From Dyella jiangningensis (GTDB lineage Bacteria > Pseudomonadota > Gammaproteobacteria > Xanthomonadales > Rhodanobacteraceae), in the NCBI RefSeq assembly GCF_003264855.1, contig NZ_NFZS01000005.1, forward strand, positions 186,001 to 250,000: DNA of 64,000 bases, written 5' to 3'. Positions 51,560 to 63,842 of the stretch are shown in pieces. Below the pieces are notes generated by a model, which did no database searches, was not told the DNA's origin, and was given only the letters and a program-made list of their open reading frames with translations. Each line of letters starts with the position of its first letter. The first letter of the stretch is position 1. The position numbers were made by a program, and so were the translations under genes.

Positions 51560-51572
51560 GCGAATATATCGC
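51560..51572. promoter_or_regulatory. Palindrome in the LysR/small-gene spacer
   Basis: GCGA-ATATA-TCGC is a perfect 13-base palindrome in the AT-richest part of the 95-base divergent spacer. It lies 24 bases from the LysR start and fits an operator position. There is no experimental or family-level support beyond the symmetry. Confidence 0.35.
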
Positions 51573-51630
51573 TTTTTCGCCCTATGGGAGGCGTCTATCT
51601 TGAGCTCCTGACGATACACGGGAGGATGTC

Positions 51631-51822
51631 ATGAGCTCGCTCTGGACCAACCTGTTGTTCATGCACGGCCACATCACCGACCCGGCCCTGGCCCGGCGGT
51701 TGGCGGAAACGCCCAAGCCGCCGTCACGCCCTTCGGGCAAGCGGCTGCGCAACGCGAACATGGCGCGCGACCTGCAGCGCAAGGGCGCACCGGCGCCCCT
51801 CGCCCAAGGCGGTTGCGCCTGA
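51631..51822 (+). CDS. Small hypothetical protein divergent from LysR
   Basis: 63-residue protein starting MSSLWTNLLFMHGHITDPAL. It has GGGAGGAT 4 bases before the ATG, a strong ribosome-binding site. The N-terminal third is mildly hydrophobic and amphipathic, and the rest is basic and proline-rich with a final cysteine. No membrane span or known family is recognised. Its divergent placement next to a LysR gene suggests regulation by it. Confidence 0.6.
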   Translation: MSSLWTNLLFMHGHITDPALARRLAETPKPPSRPSGKRLRNANMARDLQRKGAPAPLAQGGCA

Positions 51823-51875
51823 CGAATGTCCCCGCGGTACCGACCGTCGCCACCCAAGGGTGGCGACGGTAACGG

Positions 51876-54080
51876 TCAAGGCGTACCCGCCGGGAGCTGC
51901 AGCTTGACCGGCGTGCCCAGGTCTTCGGACGAACGGCCTTCCATCACGCTGTAGTCACCACCATGGATCACCCAGCCGTGTTTGGCCGCATCGAAGTCGG
52001 CCAGCAGGCGTTTCTCCAGCGGGATGTCGAGTTCGCGCTGCTCGCCCGGCTTGAGCGAGACCTTCGCGTAGCCGGCAAGCCGTTTCGACTTGGCGCCAGG
52101 CACCTGGACGTAGACCTGCGCCACGTCAGCGCCAGCGCGTGAACCGGTGTTGCGTACGGTGACCGTCGCATGCAGCTGTCCGTCGCGCGAGGCGACCTTC
52201 AGCGCGCCATGCTCGAACGTCGTATAGGACAAGCCATAGCCGAACGGGAACAGCGGCTTGAGGTCGCGCGACTGCAACCAGCGATAGCCGACGTCGGCGC
52301 CGTCGATGTTGTAGTCGACCGACTCCGGCGGCGTGCCGCCCGTGGCACCGGGAATCTCCGCGCGCGGCAGCTGCGACGCATCGCGCACCCAGCTCATCGG
52401 CAGGCGACCCGACGGGTTCACCTTGCCCGACAGCAGGTTCGCGATGCCGTTGCCCGCGTCGCCACCGGGATACCAGACCTCGAGCACGGCGCCCACCTGG
52501 TCGAGCCAGGGCAGCTGCACCGGCGCGTTGTTCTCCAGCACCACGACGGTGCGCGGGTTGGCCTTGGCCACCGCTTCCACCAGTGCGTCCTGGCCGCTGG
52601 GCAGCGCGAGGTCGGCCGCATCGAACGATTCGGCCGCCCACTTCTGCACGAACACCACGGCCACCTGCGACTTGCCGGCGAGTGCGGCAGCGGCGGCCAC
52701 GTCGTTGCCATCCGCATACTGCACGTTAGCCTTCGGTGCCATCGTGCGGATGGCCTTGAGCGGCGGATACGGGTGATACATCACCGGGCCCGGCCACGTG
52801 GTCGGCGCCAGGCCCGGCACGGCATTGCCGCCCATCGCCGTCACCAGCGAGGAACCGCCGCCGGCCAGCACGCCCTTGTCCGCATGCGCGCCGATCACCG
52901 CCACCGATGCCAGCTTGCCGAAGTCCAGCGGCAGCAGGCCGTTTTCATTGCGCAACAGCACCGCACCCGCTTCCAGCGTTTCGCGTGCCACGGCGAGGTT
53001 GGCCTTGCTGTCGATCGGCGCCTTCTTCGCCGGATGCTCGAACACGCCCGCGGCGAACATGCTGCGCAGGATGCGCTGGACCATGTCGTCGATGCGCGCC
53101 TGCTTCACCTCACCCTTGGCGAGCGCCTGGCGCAGCGGCGCATCGAAATACACTTCCTTGTCGAACACTTCGCCGGCCGACTCCTGGTCGAGGCCGGCGT
53201 TCACCGCCTTGGCCGCGCTGTGCGCACCGCCCCAATCGGACATCACGAAGCCGGGATACTTCCAGTCGCGCTTGAGCAACTGGTTCATCAGGTAGTCGTT
53301 CTCGCAGGCCCAGTCGCCATTGAGCTTGTTGTACGAGCACATCACCGAACCGGGCTTGCCCCGTTCGATGGCGATCTCGAACGCGAGCAGGTCCGACTCG
53401 CGCATGGCCTTCTCGCCGATCTGCACGTTGATGGTGTTGCGCGCGGTTTCCTGGTCGTTCAAGGCGAAGTGCTTGATGGTGGAGATCACGTGCTGGCTTT
53501 CGATGCCGCGGATCGCCTCGGCCACGATGGTGCCGGCGAGCAGCGGATCTTCGCCCGCGTACTCGAAGTTGCGGCCATTGCGCGGATCGCGCATCAGGTT
53601 GATGCCGCCGGCCAGCAGCACGTTGAAGCCCTTGCTGTGCGCTTCGTTGCCGATCATCGCGCCGCCGCGATAGGCCACCTTGGGATCCCAGCTCGCCGCG
53701 GTGACGGGACCGGCCGGCAACGGCGTCGCGCTGTCGCCCGGGCGCATGCGGTCGGAACTCGCCACGCCCAGGCCCGCATCGCTTTCTTCCAGCGCGGGAA
53801 TGCCGAGGCGCTCGATCGGCGGCACGTAACCCGCCGAGGCGATGGCGCCCTTGGGGAACGGCTTGTCGGAAGGACGATCCGGGCCGGCGTAATAGCTGCG
53901 GATCAGCTGGAATTTCTCGTCCTGCGTGAGCTGCGCCACCAGCATCCTCGCGCGCTCGTCGGGCGAGAGCTTGGGATCGGACCACGGCCGCGTCGCGGAT
54001 GACTGCGCCACCGCCGCACTCATCCACGTACACAAACCCATCACGATGGCGCATCGCCATGCCGTCGCCTTGATCTTCAT
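51876..54080 (-). CDS. Secreted glycoside hydrolase family 3 beta-glucosidase
   Basis: 734-residue exported GH3 enzyme. The signal peptide ends AVA|QS (about residue 25). The (beta/alpha)8 domain contains Lys203-His204 (TIKHFALND) and the nucleophile Asp282 (VMSDWGGAHS). The alpha/beta sandwich domain with the acid/base region follows (about 380-560), then a fibronectin-III-like C-terminal domain (about 640-720). Such enzymes release glucose or other sugars from oligosaccharides. GGAGGAA precedes the ATG at 54080. A palindromic operator candidate lies in the spacer shared with the aldo/keto reductase gene. Confidence 0.94.
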   Translation of the reverse strand: MKIKATAWRCAIVMGLCTWMSAAVAQSSATRPWSDPKLSPDERARMLVAQLTQDEKFQLIRSYYAGPDRPSDKPFPKGAIASAGYVPPIERLGIPALEESDAGLGVASSDRMRPGDSATPLPAGPVTAASWDPKVAYRGGAMIGNEAHSKGFNVLLAGGINLMRDPRNGRNFEYAGEDPLLAGTIVAEAIRGIESQHVISTIKHFALNDQETARNTINVQIGEKAMRESDLLAFEIAIERGKPGSVMCSYNKLNGDWACENDYLMNQLLKRDWKYPGFVMSDWGGAHSAAKAVNAGLDQESAGEVFDKEVYFDAPLRQALAKGEVKQARIDDMVQRILRSMFAAGVFEHPAKKAPIDSKANLAVARETLEAGAVLLRNENGLLPLDFGKLASVAVIGAHADKGVLAGGGSSLVTAMGGNAVPGLAPTTWPGPVMYHPYPPLKAIRTMAPKANVQYADGNDVAAAAALAGKSQVAVVFVQKWAAESFDAADLALPSGQDALVEAVAKANPRTVVVLENNAPVQLPWLDQVGAVLEVWYPGGDAGNGIANLLSGKVNPSGRLPMSWVRDASQLPRAEIPGATGGTPPESVDYNIDGADVGYRWLQSRDLKPLFPFGYGLSYTTFEHGALKVASRDGQLHATVTVRNTGSRAGADVAQVYVQVPGAKSKRLAGYAKVSLKPGEQRELDIPLEKRLLADFDAAKHGWVIHGGDYSVMEGRSSEDLGTPVKLQLPAGTP

Positions 54081-54156
54081 CCGCGTTCCTCCGCTGTGGG
54101 CGCTGCCGCGCGCTCGCCCCGGCGTCACGAAGGCGGCGCGTATACTCCGGCATCTT

Positions 54157-54182
54157 GAGCTTTCGAGTATGCACGAAAGCTC
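54157..54182. promoter_or_regulatory. Candidate operator between GH3 gene and aldo/keto reductase
   Basis: GAGCTTTCG, 8 bases, CGAAAGCTC is a perfect 9-bp inverted repeat in the 132-base divergent spacer. An overlapping pair ATACTC (54142-54147) and GAGTAT (54165-54170) is also symmetric. TATACT at 54141-54146 could be a -10 box for the reductase, so a repressor here would cover its transcription start. Confidence 0.5.
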
Positions 54183-54212
54183 GTCCCCCGTTCATCGCAT
54201 GGGAGCCCCTCC

Positions 54213-55157
<945 letters not shown>

Positions 55158-55180
55158 TGGAGATGTTGAGGCGGGTTGGA

Positions 55181-55240
55181 TCGCGCACTGGGTGCGCTCC
55201 TAAAAAAAGCGTTCCCTGTAGGAGCGCACCCAGTGCGCGA
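55181..55240. repeat. REP-like element, copy 3, tail-to-tail hairpin form
   Basis: Here the two arms are in the opposite order: TCGCGCACTGGGTGCGCTCC starts at 55181, and the forward arm TGTAGGAGCGCACCCAGTGC starts at 55217. Only about 14 bases (including AAAAAAA) separate them. The RNA would form a 22-bp hairpin. Its position between the convergent reductase and TraB-like genes makes a bidirectional terminator plausible. Confidence 0.85.
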
Positions 55241-55251
55241 TTCCCGCTTCC

Positions 55252-56325
55252 TCAGGGCTGCGCCGGCGCCATACCTTCCGCGTCGCTGCCATCCGGCGCT
55301 TCCACCTGGTAACCCTGCGCCTTCAGCCGTGCCACCAGTCCGCGCGGCGACAGCAGCTCCTCCATCGGCAGCATCGCGAAGGTCTGTGCGTTGGTGTTCA
55401 ACGCCTGCTCGGCGGCCTCCATCCAGATGCCTTCGGCCTTCTGCTTCACGTCGCTGAAACCCAGCTGCTTGGCGAAACCCGCTTCCGTCACGGCAGCGAT
55501 GCAGGCTTCGCGCTGGTCGTTCATCGGCAGGCTGCGCAGCAGGTCGATGTCGCCGGTGGCCCAGGCGTTGGCGCGCTCGGTGATGCGGCCGAGGTCGCGT
55601 TCCACCGTATCCAGCGTGCGGCCGAAGCATTCGCGGTCATCCATCGGCGAGGACTTGAACGTCTTCACCGCGTCGCGCGGCTGCTCCACCAGCAGGGTGT
55701 AGCGCGCGGTCACGAACTTCACGTTGTGCTTCTTGGCGAGGCTGCGCACGGTGTCCTTCACGCCGCCGGACGCCGTCATGCCGTGACGCTTGATGGCCTT
55801 GTCGTACAACTCCACCGCCGCGAAGATCGGCCGCCATGCCTCGATGCCGCGGTCGCTGCCGATGTACTGCTGCTTGAGCGTCAGCCAGCGCGCGTAATCG
55901 GGCGCCGGCACCAGCTGTTGCAGCTTTTGCCCATCGGGGTTCTTGCGCGCGCCGATCAATGAGGGCAGCAGGAACAGCTTGCCGAAGAAGTTGGTCTTGG
56001 GCTTCAGCGCGATCGACGGCGGTCCGAGCACTTCCTGGGAACTGGCGATGGTCTGCTCCACGTCGTCCGTCTTCCACTGCATGCGGTCGGGCAGCGGCGA
56101 CAGCGTGCCGAGTACCCACATCACGTGATCGCCCTTGCTGATGCGCCACAGCCCCGGCCCCGGCTGCTCGCCGCTGACCGTCACCGCTTCGAGGTTGGTG
56201 ACCTGCGACGTGGATGCGGCTGATGCCGGCGCATTCTGAGCGCTGGCAGGCCAGGCAACGACCAGCGTGAAGATGGCGGCACCGAGGAGGCGACAGCCCT
56301 GCTGACGAAGAACAATGGGGTCCAT
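55252..56325 (-). CDS. TraB/GumN-family protein with altered GxxH motif
   Basis: 357-residue exported protein (signal peptide ending ASA|QN) that matches the TraB/GumN/Tiki-like fold. The first motif of the family is normally GTxH and is thought to bind a catalytic metal. Here it reads GTLS (73-76) in MWVLGTLSPLPDRM. The loss of histidine suggests a non-catalytic member. GumN-like proteins occur in Xanthomonadales near exopolysaccharide genes, but no such genes are present here. AAGGAAA precedes the ATG. Confidence 0.8.
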   Translation of the reverse strand: MDPIVLRQQGCRLLGAAIFTLVVAWPASAQNAPASAASTSQVTNLEAVTVSGEQPGPGLWRISKGDHVMWVLGTLSPLPDRMQWKTDDVEQTIASSQEVLGPPSIALKPKTNFFGKLFLLPSLIGARKNPDGQKLQQLVPAPDYARWLTLKQQYIGSDRGIEAWRPIFAAVELYDKAIKRHGMTASGGVKDTVRSLAKKHNVKFVTARYTLLVEQPRDAVKTFKSSPMDDRECFGRTLDTVERDLGRITERANAWATGDIDLLRSLPMNDQREACIAAVTEAGFAKQLGFSDVKQKAEGIWMEAAEQALNTNAQTFAMLPMEELLSPRGLVARLKAQGYQVEAPDGSDAEGMAPAQP

Positions 56326-56400
56326 CGAATGGTTTCCTTGCTTGGGGCCGCCTTGTGACCGCCGCGGATCAGCGCGGTTCCGCGCGCCTCCCGCCTTTGT

Positions 56401-57618
56401 TCAGTGAACCCAGGCGTGACCTGCCAACGCCGCGGCCACGCACCACAGCACCGCCACCCATGCCGGCTGGCGCGCGACCACCAGCATCAGGAAGCCGCAC
56501 GCGGCGATGAATACATCCGCCCAGCCGTGCACCGTACCGGTCCAGACCGGATTGTAGAACGCGGCCGCCAACAGGCCGACCACCGCGGCATTGATGGCCG
56601 CCACCACGCGTACTGCCTCCGGTCGCGCGGAAAGCCGTTGCCAGAATGGCAGCACGCCGCTCAACAGCAGGAAGCCCGGGAGGAAGATCGCCAGCAAGGC
56701 CACCGCCGCACCCGCGACGCCGCCCTCTCCGCCGAACATCCGGCTGCCCAGGTACGCCGCCAGCGAGAACATCGGACCCGGCATCGCCTGGGCCGCGCCA
56801 TAACCCGCGAGGAAGCTGCCTTCATCGATCCATCCGGGCACGACCAAGGCCTGGCGCAGCCACGGCAGCACCACGTGTCCGCCGCCGAAGACCAGCGCAC
56901 CGGCGCGATAGAACGCCGCGCCAATCCGCAGCAACGGATGGCCTCCTGACGCGACGCCGAAAGCCAGCAACAGCAGTACGCCATAACAAGCGAGCAGGAC
57001 GAATGCCGCGCGACGGCCGTAGCCGGGTGAAGGCGCCACATCGCGGCGGGGCGATACGCCATGGCATACCCATGGCGACAACAGCGCCGCGACGACGATC
57101 ACGAGCAATGGCATCCACGCCGAGGGCTGCCACAGCAACACCACGGCGGCGCTGATCGCCAGCAGGCGTCGCGGCGTGTCGGTAGCCAGCGATCGCCACA
57201 TGCCGAGCACGCCCTGCGCCACGACAACCACCGCCACGAGTTTCAAGCCGTGCAGCAGCGACTGTCCCCACGGACCGCTGAGGTAAGGTGCCCACCACGC
57301 GAAGGCGAACATCAGCATGGCCGATGGCAAGGTGAAGCCGGCAAACGCCGCGAGCGCGCCACGCCAACCCGCACGCTGCAACCCGATGGCGAAACCCAGC
57401 TGGCTGCTCGCCGGCCCGGGCAGGAACTGGCAGAGCGCCAGCAGCTGCGAAAAATGCGCGTCGTCCAGCCAGCGCCGTTGTTCGACGAACGTGCGGCGGA
57501 AATAGCCCAGATGCGCGATGGGACCGCCGAACGAACGCAGCCCGAGCGAGAGGAAGGCGAGGAAGACTTCGCCCACGCGCTGCGGTGGTATTTCGATGTC
57601 GTTCGACGATGTGCCCAT
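56401..57618 (-). CDS. chrA: Chromate transporter, CHR family (ChrA-like)
   Basis: 405-residue membrane protein with two homologous halves of the CHR type (long-chain ChrA). The N-half has LGLRSFGGPIAHLGYFRR and QFLPGPASSQLG. The C-half has ALVFGGGHVVLPWLRQ and QAMPGPMFSLAAYLG. ChrA exports chromate in resistance operons. Stand-alone chromosomal copies may have other roles, and no chrB regulator is adjacent. The start is ATG 57618; the longer frame to 57684 runs into a REP element. Confidence 0.9.
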   Translation of the reverse strand: MGTSSNDIEIPPQRVGEVFLAFLSLGLRSFGGPIAHLGYFRRTFVEQRRWLDDAHFSQLLALCQFLPGPASSQLGFAIGLQRAGWRGALAAFAGFTLPSAMLMFAFAWWAPYLSGPWGQSLLHGLKLVAVVVVAQGVLGMWRSLATDTPRRLLAISAAVVLLWQPSAWMPLLVIVVAALLSPWVCHGVSPRRDVAPSPGYGRRAAFVLLACYGVLLLLAFGVASGGHPLLRIGAAFYRAGALVFGGGHVVLPWLRQALVVPGWIDEGSFLAGYGAAQAMPGPMFSLAAYLGSRMFGGEGGVAGAAVALLAIFLPGFLLLSGVLPFWQRLSARPEAVRVVAAINAAVVGLLAAAFYNPVWTGTVHGWADVFIAACGFLMLVVARQPAWVAVLWCVAAALAGHAWVH

Positions 57619-57671
57619 GCGGCGCAGCCTAGCGCAGTGATGCGACAGGTGGACGCATCGCCAGCTCCCTT

Positions 57672-57752
57672 TGTAGGAGCGCACCCAGTGCGCGAAAAGC
57701 CAACGGAGCGGTGACGCCGTGGTGCAAATCGCGCACTGGGTGCGCTCCTACA
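57672..57752. repeat. REP-like inverted element, copy 4
   Basis: Arms at 57672-57695 and 57729-57752 are inverted copies of the TGTAGGAGCGCACCCAGTGC family arm. The short 33-base spacer contains AAAAGCCAACGGAGCGGTGACGCC-type sequence. It lies between chrA and the terminator of icd. Confidence 0.9.
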
Positions 57753-57776
57753 AAGAGCCCAACCGCTCGAACAGAA

Positions 57777-57800
57777 AGAAGGCCGCTTTCGCGGCCTTCT
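57777..57800 (-). terminator. Rho-independent terminator of icd
   Basis: On the minus strand AGAAGGCCGC-GAAA-GCGGCCTTCT forms a perfect 10-bp stem with a GNRA tetraloop, followed by TTCTG. It lies 27 bases after the icd stop. Confidence 0.85.
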
Positions 57801-57827
57801 CTCATCAACGTTGCTGCTTCCCGTCCA

Positions 57828-60245
<2,418 letters not shown>

Positions 60246-60256
60246 TTACGATTTTC

Positions 60257-60339
60257 TGTAGGAGCGCACCCAGTGCGCGATCGCGGCGTGGCGGAGTCAC
60301 CGCTCCGTCGGCTTTTCGCGCACTGGGTGCGCTCCTACA
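60257..60339. repeat. REP-like inverted element, copy 5
   Basis: Arms at 60257-60280 and 60316-60339 in inverse orientation, with an inner 35-base spacer containing GTCACCGCTCCGTCGGCTTTT, the reverse complement of the inner segment in copy 4. It lies 9 bases from the end of the RND gene and upstream of icd, so it occupies much of the icd leader region. Confidence 0.88.
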
Positions 60340-60348
60340 GTGGTGCCT

Positions 60349-63300
60349 TTAGACCGCCTCGCCCGCCGGCAACCGCTTGGGCTGGCGACGCCTTGCGCGC
60401 CAGGCGCTGAAGCGGTCGGCGAGGCACGAGAAGATCACGTAGAGCGCCGGCGTGCTCAGCAGCGTCAGGCTCTGCGAGATGATCAGGCCGCCGATCAGCG
60501 CGATACCGAGCGGACGGCGCAGGTCGGAACCTTCGCCCAGGCCTACGGCAATCGGCACCGCGGCGAGGATGGCCACCATGGTGGTCATCATGATCGGGCG
60601 GAAGCGCACCATGCAGGCCTCGTAGGCCGCATCGAACGCGTTGAGCCCGCGCTCGCGGCGCGCCACCAGCGCGAAGTCGATCATCATGATCGCGTTCTTC
60701 TTCACGATACCGATCAGCAGGACGAGCGCGATCTGCGCGATCACCGAAAGCTCGGTGTCGGTGATCCACAGCGCGAGCAGCGCACCCACGCCCGCGGCGG
60801 GCAGCGTGGAGAGGATGGTCACCGGATGGATCAGGCTTTCGTACAACATGCCGAGCACGATGTAGACCACCACCACCGCGCCGAGCAGCAGCCACAGCAT
60901 GCCGCTCTGCGACTGCTGGAAGCGGCGGAAGTCGCCGCCGATGTTGATGCGGATGTCGCCCGGCAAACGCATCTGCTTGCCGGTGGCCTGGATGATCTCC
61001 AACGCCTCGCCCATGCTCACGCCCGGTGCGAGGTTGAAGCTCATGCTCATCACCGTGTACTGGTTTTCATGCGTGATCTGGGTGGGCGCGACGCCCGCCT
61101 CCTGGTGCGCGAAGGCGGTAAGCGGCACCATCGCGCCGCTGTTGCTCTTCACGTACACCGCGTTGATCGCCGCAGGCGTGGCGGTCTGGTTCGGCAAGGC
61201 GTTGACCACCACCTTGTACTGGTTGAGGTCCGAGTAGATCGTGCTGATCTGGCGCTGGCCGAACGCGTTGTACAGCGCGCCGTCGATGGTGCCGATGCCC
61301 ACGCCCAGGCGCGCGGCCTTGTCGCGGTCGATCACGATGTTCTGCTGCAGGCCGGCGTCGTCGATGTCGCTGCCCACGTCCTTGAGCTTGGGGTTCTTCT
61401 TCAGCTCCGCCACCAGCTTGGGCAGCCACTGCTGCAGCTCGTCGGAATTGTCGCCCTGCAGCGACACCTGGTATTGCGCGCCCTGACTGGAACCGCCACC
61501 GCCGAAGCTCGGCAGGTCCTGGATCGGCCGCAGGCGCACATTGAGGTCGGGATAGCGCGCGGCCTTGGCGCTGAGGCGGCCGAGCACGGTGAAGGTGTCG
61601 TCCTTGCGCCCCTGCGCGTGCGTCTTCAGCTCGATGTCGAACGTGCCGGATGCACCCTGGCGGCTGCTGCCCAGGCGCGAACCCACGCGGGCCACGTCGT
61701 GGTCCTTGAGCAGCATGTTGATCAGGCGCTGCTGGCGTTCACGCGCATCCTGGAACGACACCGTCGCACCCGAGGTCGCGCGCCCGCGGATCAGACCCGT
61801 GTCCTGCGCCGGGAACAGCCCGGTCTTCACCATGCCGAACAGGAACACCGTCGCCACGATCAGCGCCAGCGGCGTCAGCGAGAACGCCAGCGCGTGCTTC
61901 AACGAGAACTTCAATGCGCGCGAATAGAGCCCGATGAGGCCTTCCTGGAACTTGTCCAGCGCCACGCCGACGCGCGTGGTCGGCCGCTCCGAATCGTGGC
62001 CGACCAGGAACTGGCCGCACAGCGAGGTGGTGAGCGTGAGCGAAACCAGCGCCGAGACGATGATCGCCGCCACCAGCGTAATGGTGAATTCCTTGAAGAA
62101 CAGGCCGGTGATGCCACCCATGAACAGCAGCGGGATGAACACGGCCACCAGCGAGGCGGTGATCGAGACGATGGTGAAGCCGATTTCCTTCGCACCGGCG
62201 AGCGCCGCATCCATGCGCGTCATGCCCTGGTCGATGTGCCGCACGATGTTCTCGATCACCACGATGGCGTCGTCGACCACGAAGCCGATCGCGATCACCA
62301 GCGCGAGCAGGGTCAGGTTGTTGAGCGTGAAGCCGAGGATGTACATCACGATGGCCGCGCCCGCGAGGGACAACGGCACCGCGGCGGTGGCGATCAAGGT
62401 GGGTGCGAGGCGACGCAGGAACAGCGCCATGGTCAACATCACCATCGCCAGGCTGATCAGCAGCGTCGCCTGCACTTCATGCAGCGAAGCGCGGATGGTC
62501 GGCGTGCCATCGAAGTATGGCGTGAGCGTGGTGCCGGGCTGCAGGTAGTCGCGCAGCAGCGGCACGGCGGCCTTCACGCGGTCCACGGTGCCGATGATGT
62601 TGGCATTGGATTGCCGGTACACGTACATCAGCACGGCGGGTTTGCCCTGGAACCACGCGGCCTGGTAAGCGTCCTGCGTGCCGTCGTACACCTTGGCCAC
62701 GTCGGAGAGACGGATCGGAACGCCCTTGTTGGAGGCGATCACCAGGCTGGCGAAGTCCTCTGCGGTGTGCAGCGAATCGTTCGCGGTCACCGACATGACG
62801 GTCTTGCCGTCGGACAGGAAGCCCTGCGGCGAGGTGACGTTGGCGGCGGTGAGCGCATTGCGCAGCTGGTCCGGCGAGAGACCCAGCGCGTTGAGCTGGC
62901 GCAGGTTCACGTCGACGCGGATGGCCGGCGTCGCGGCGCCCAGGATGTCCACTTCCGACACGCCCTCGATCTGGCGAAGTCGTTGCGCGAGCAGCGAATC
63001 GGCGACGTCGTAGAGGTCGCGCGCGGACTGCGTGTCCGAGGTCAGCGCGAAGGCGATGATCGGGTCGTCGTTGGGGTTGGCCTTCTGGTAACTCGGCGGT
63101 GCATTGAGGCCGGTAGGCAGGTCGGACTGCGCCGCATTGATGGCGGCCTGAACGTCACGCGCGGCGGCGTCGAGGTCGCGGCCCGCGTTGAACATCAGGA
63201 ACACGAAGGTGCTGCCCAGCGAGCTGGACGAGCGCATGGTATCGATGCCCGCCACCTGGCCCAGGTGGCGTTCCAGCGGCGCGGCCACGGTGGATGCCAT

Positions 63301-63474
63301 GGTGCCCGCGCTGGCGCCCGCCTGGCTGGCCTGCACGAAGATCACCGGGAAGGTCATGTTCGGCAACGCCGCCACGCCCAGCAGCACGTAGCAGATCAAG
63401 CCGACCGCGAAGACACCCATCGCCAGCAGTGACGTGCCGATGGGGCGGCGGATGAAGGGACCGGAAATGTTCAT
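60349..63474 (-). CDS. RND efflux permease (HAE1, MdtB/MdtC-like)
   Basis: 1041-residue inner-membrane RND pump, full length. The first helix is followed by porter domain FPVIFVQASQAGASAGTMAS. The paired proton-relay aspartates lie in IAIGFVVDDAIVVIENI. The second half has the matching porter and helices with GIVKKNAIMMIDFAL and FRPIMMTTMVAILAAVPI. The sequence style resembles MdtC. A second RND gene lies immediately upstream on the same strand, as mdtB precedes mdtC. No adaptor or outer-membrane gene is inside the window on this side. Substrate unknown. Confidence 0.95.
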   Translation of the reverse strand: MNISGPFIRRPIGTSLLAMGVFAVGLICYVLLGVAALPNMTFPVIFVQASQAGASAGTMASTVAAPLERHLGQVAGIDTMRSSSSLGSTFVFLMFNAGRDLDAAARDVQAAINAAQSDLPTGLNAPPSYQKANPNDDPIIAFALTSDTQSARDLYDVADSLLAQRLRQIEGVSEVDILGAATPAIRVDVNLRQLNALGLSPDQLRNALTAANVTSPQGFLSDGKTVMSVTANDSLHTAEDFASLVIASNKGVPIRLSDVAKVYDGTQDAYQAAWFQGKPAVLMYVYRQSNANIIGTVDRVKAAVPLLRDYLQPGTTLTPYFDGTPTIRASLHEVQATLLISLAMVMLTMALFLRRLAPTLIATAAVPLSLAGAAIVMYILGFTLNNLTLLALVIAIGFVVDDAIVVIENIVRHIDQGMTRMDAALAGAKEIGFTIVSITASLVAVFIPLLFMGGITGLFFKEFTITLVAAIIVSALVSLTLTTSLCGQFLVGHDSERPTTRVGVALDKFQEGLIGLYSRALKFSLKHALAFSLTPLALIVATVFLFGMVKTGLFPAQDTGLIRGRATSGATVSFQDARERQQRLINMLLKDHDVARVGSRLGSSRQGASGTFDIELKTHAQGRKDDTFTVLGRLSAKAARYPDLNVRLRPIQDLPSFGGGGSSQGAQYQVSLQGDNSDELQQWLPKLVAELKKNPKLKDVGSDIDDAGLQQNIVIDRDKAARLGVGIGTIDGALYNAFGQRQISTIYSDLNQYKVVVNALPNQTATPAAINAVYVKSNSGAMVPLTAFAHQEAGVAPTQITHENQYTVMSMSFNLAPGVSMGEALEIIQATGKQMRLPGDIRINIGGDFRRFQQSQSGMLWLLLGAVVVVYIVLGMLYESLIHPVTILSTLPAAGVGALLALWITDTELSVIAQIALVLLIGIVKKNAIMMIDFALVARRERGLNAFDAAYEACMVRFRPIMMTTMVAILAAVPIAVGLGEGSDLRRPLGIALIGGLIISQSLTLLSTPALYVIFSCLADRFSAWRARRRQPKRLPAGEAV

Positions 63475-63614
63475 GCCATCAACAAGCCAGGGAAGTCGCT
63501 CGGATCAAGGAGCTGTTCGGACAGCGCCGCGGGGGCGCGCGGAATGGACGTATATACCGCACAACGTCTACACAACGCATGACGGGTGGATTGGTTGAAC
63601 CGCGCAGTCTTTTC

Positions 63615-63738
63615 TGTAGGAGCGCACCCAGTGCGCGAAAAGCCGACGAAGCGTTGATGCAGCAACCCGCATCTTCCCGAGAGCGGCATATCGCGACGTT
63701 CATGCAAGACCTGATCGCGCACTGGGTGCGCTCCTACA
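63615..63738. repeat. REP-like inverted element, copy 6
   Basis: Arms at 63615-63638 (TGTAGGAGCGCACCCAGTGC at its start) and 63715-63738 in inverse orientation. The 76-base spacer begins AAAAGCCGACGAAGCGTTGATG. It fills the 368-base gap between the two RND genes. Confidence 0.9.
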
Positions 63739-63764
63739 GAAAGCGCCGCTACCGGAAACGCCGA

Positions 63765-63831
63765 AAGGGGCGCGCCGTTCCGGCCGCGCCCCTTCGGGGG
63801 TTTGCATGGGGGCCCGGGTCATCCCGGGCCC
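63765..63831 (-). terminator. Two hairpins after the upstream RND gene
   Basis: Stem 1: AAGGGGCGCG (63765-63774) pairs with CGCGCCCCTT (63785-63794). Stem 2: GGGCCCGGG (63810-63818) pairs with CCCGGGCCC (63823-63831). They lie 12 to 78 bases past the stop of the partial RND gene. No long U tract is seen, so partial termination or protection of the message is possible. Confidence 0.5.
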
Positions 63832-63842
63832 GGTCGTTCGCG

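Noticed and set aside
60340-63432. 1030-codon open frame opposite the RND gene
   Set aside because: Antisense shadow with low-complexity His, Arg and Asp runs; the minus-strand RND protein is unambiguous.
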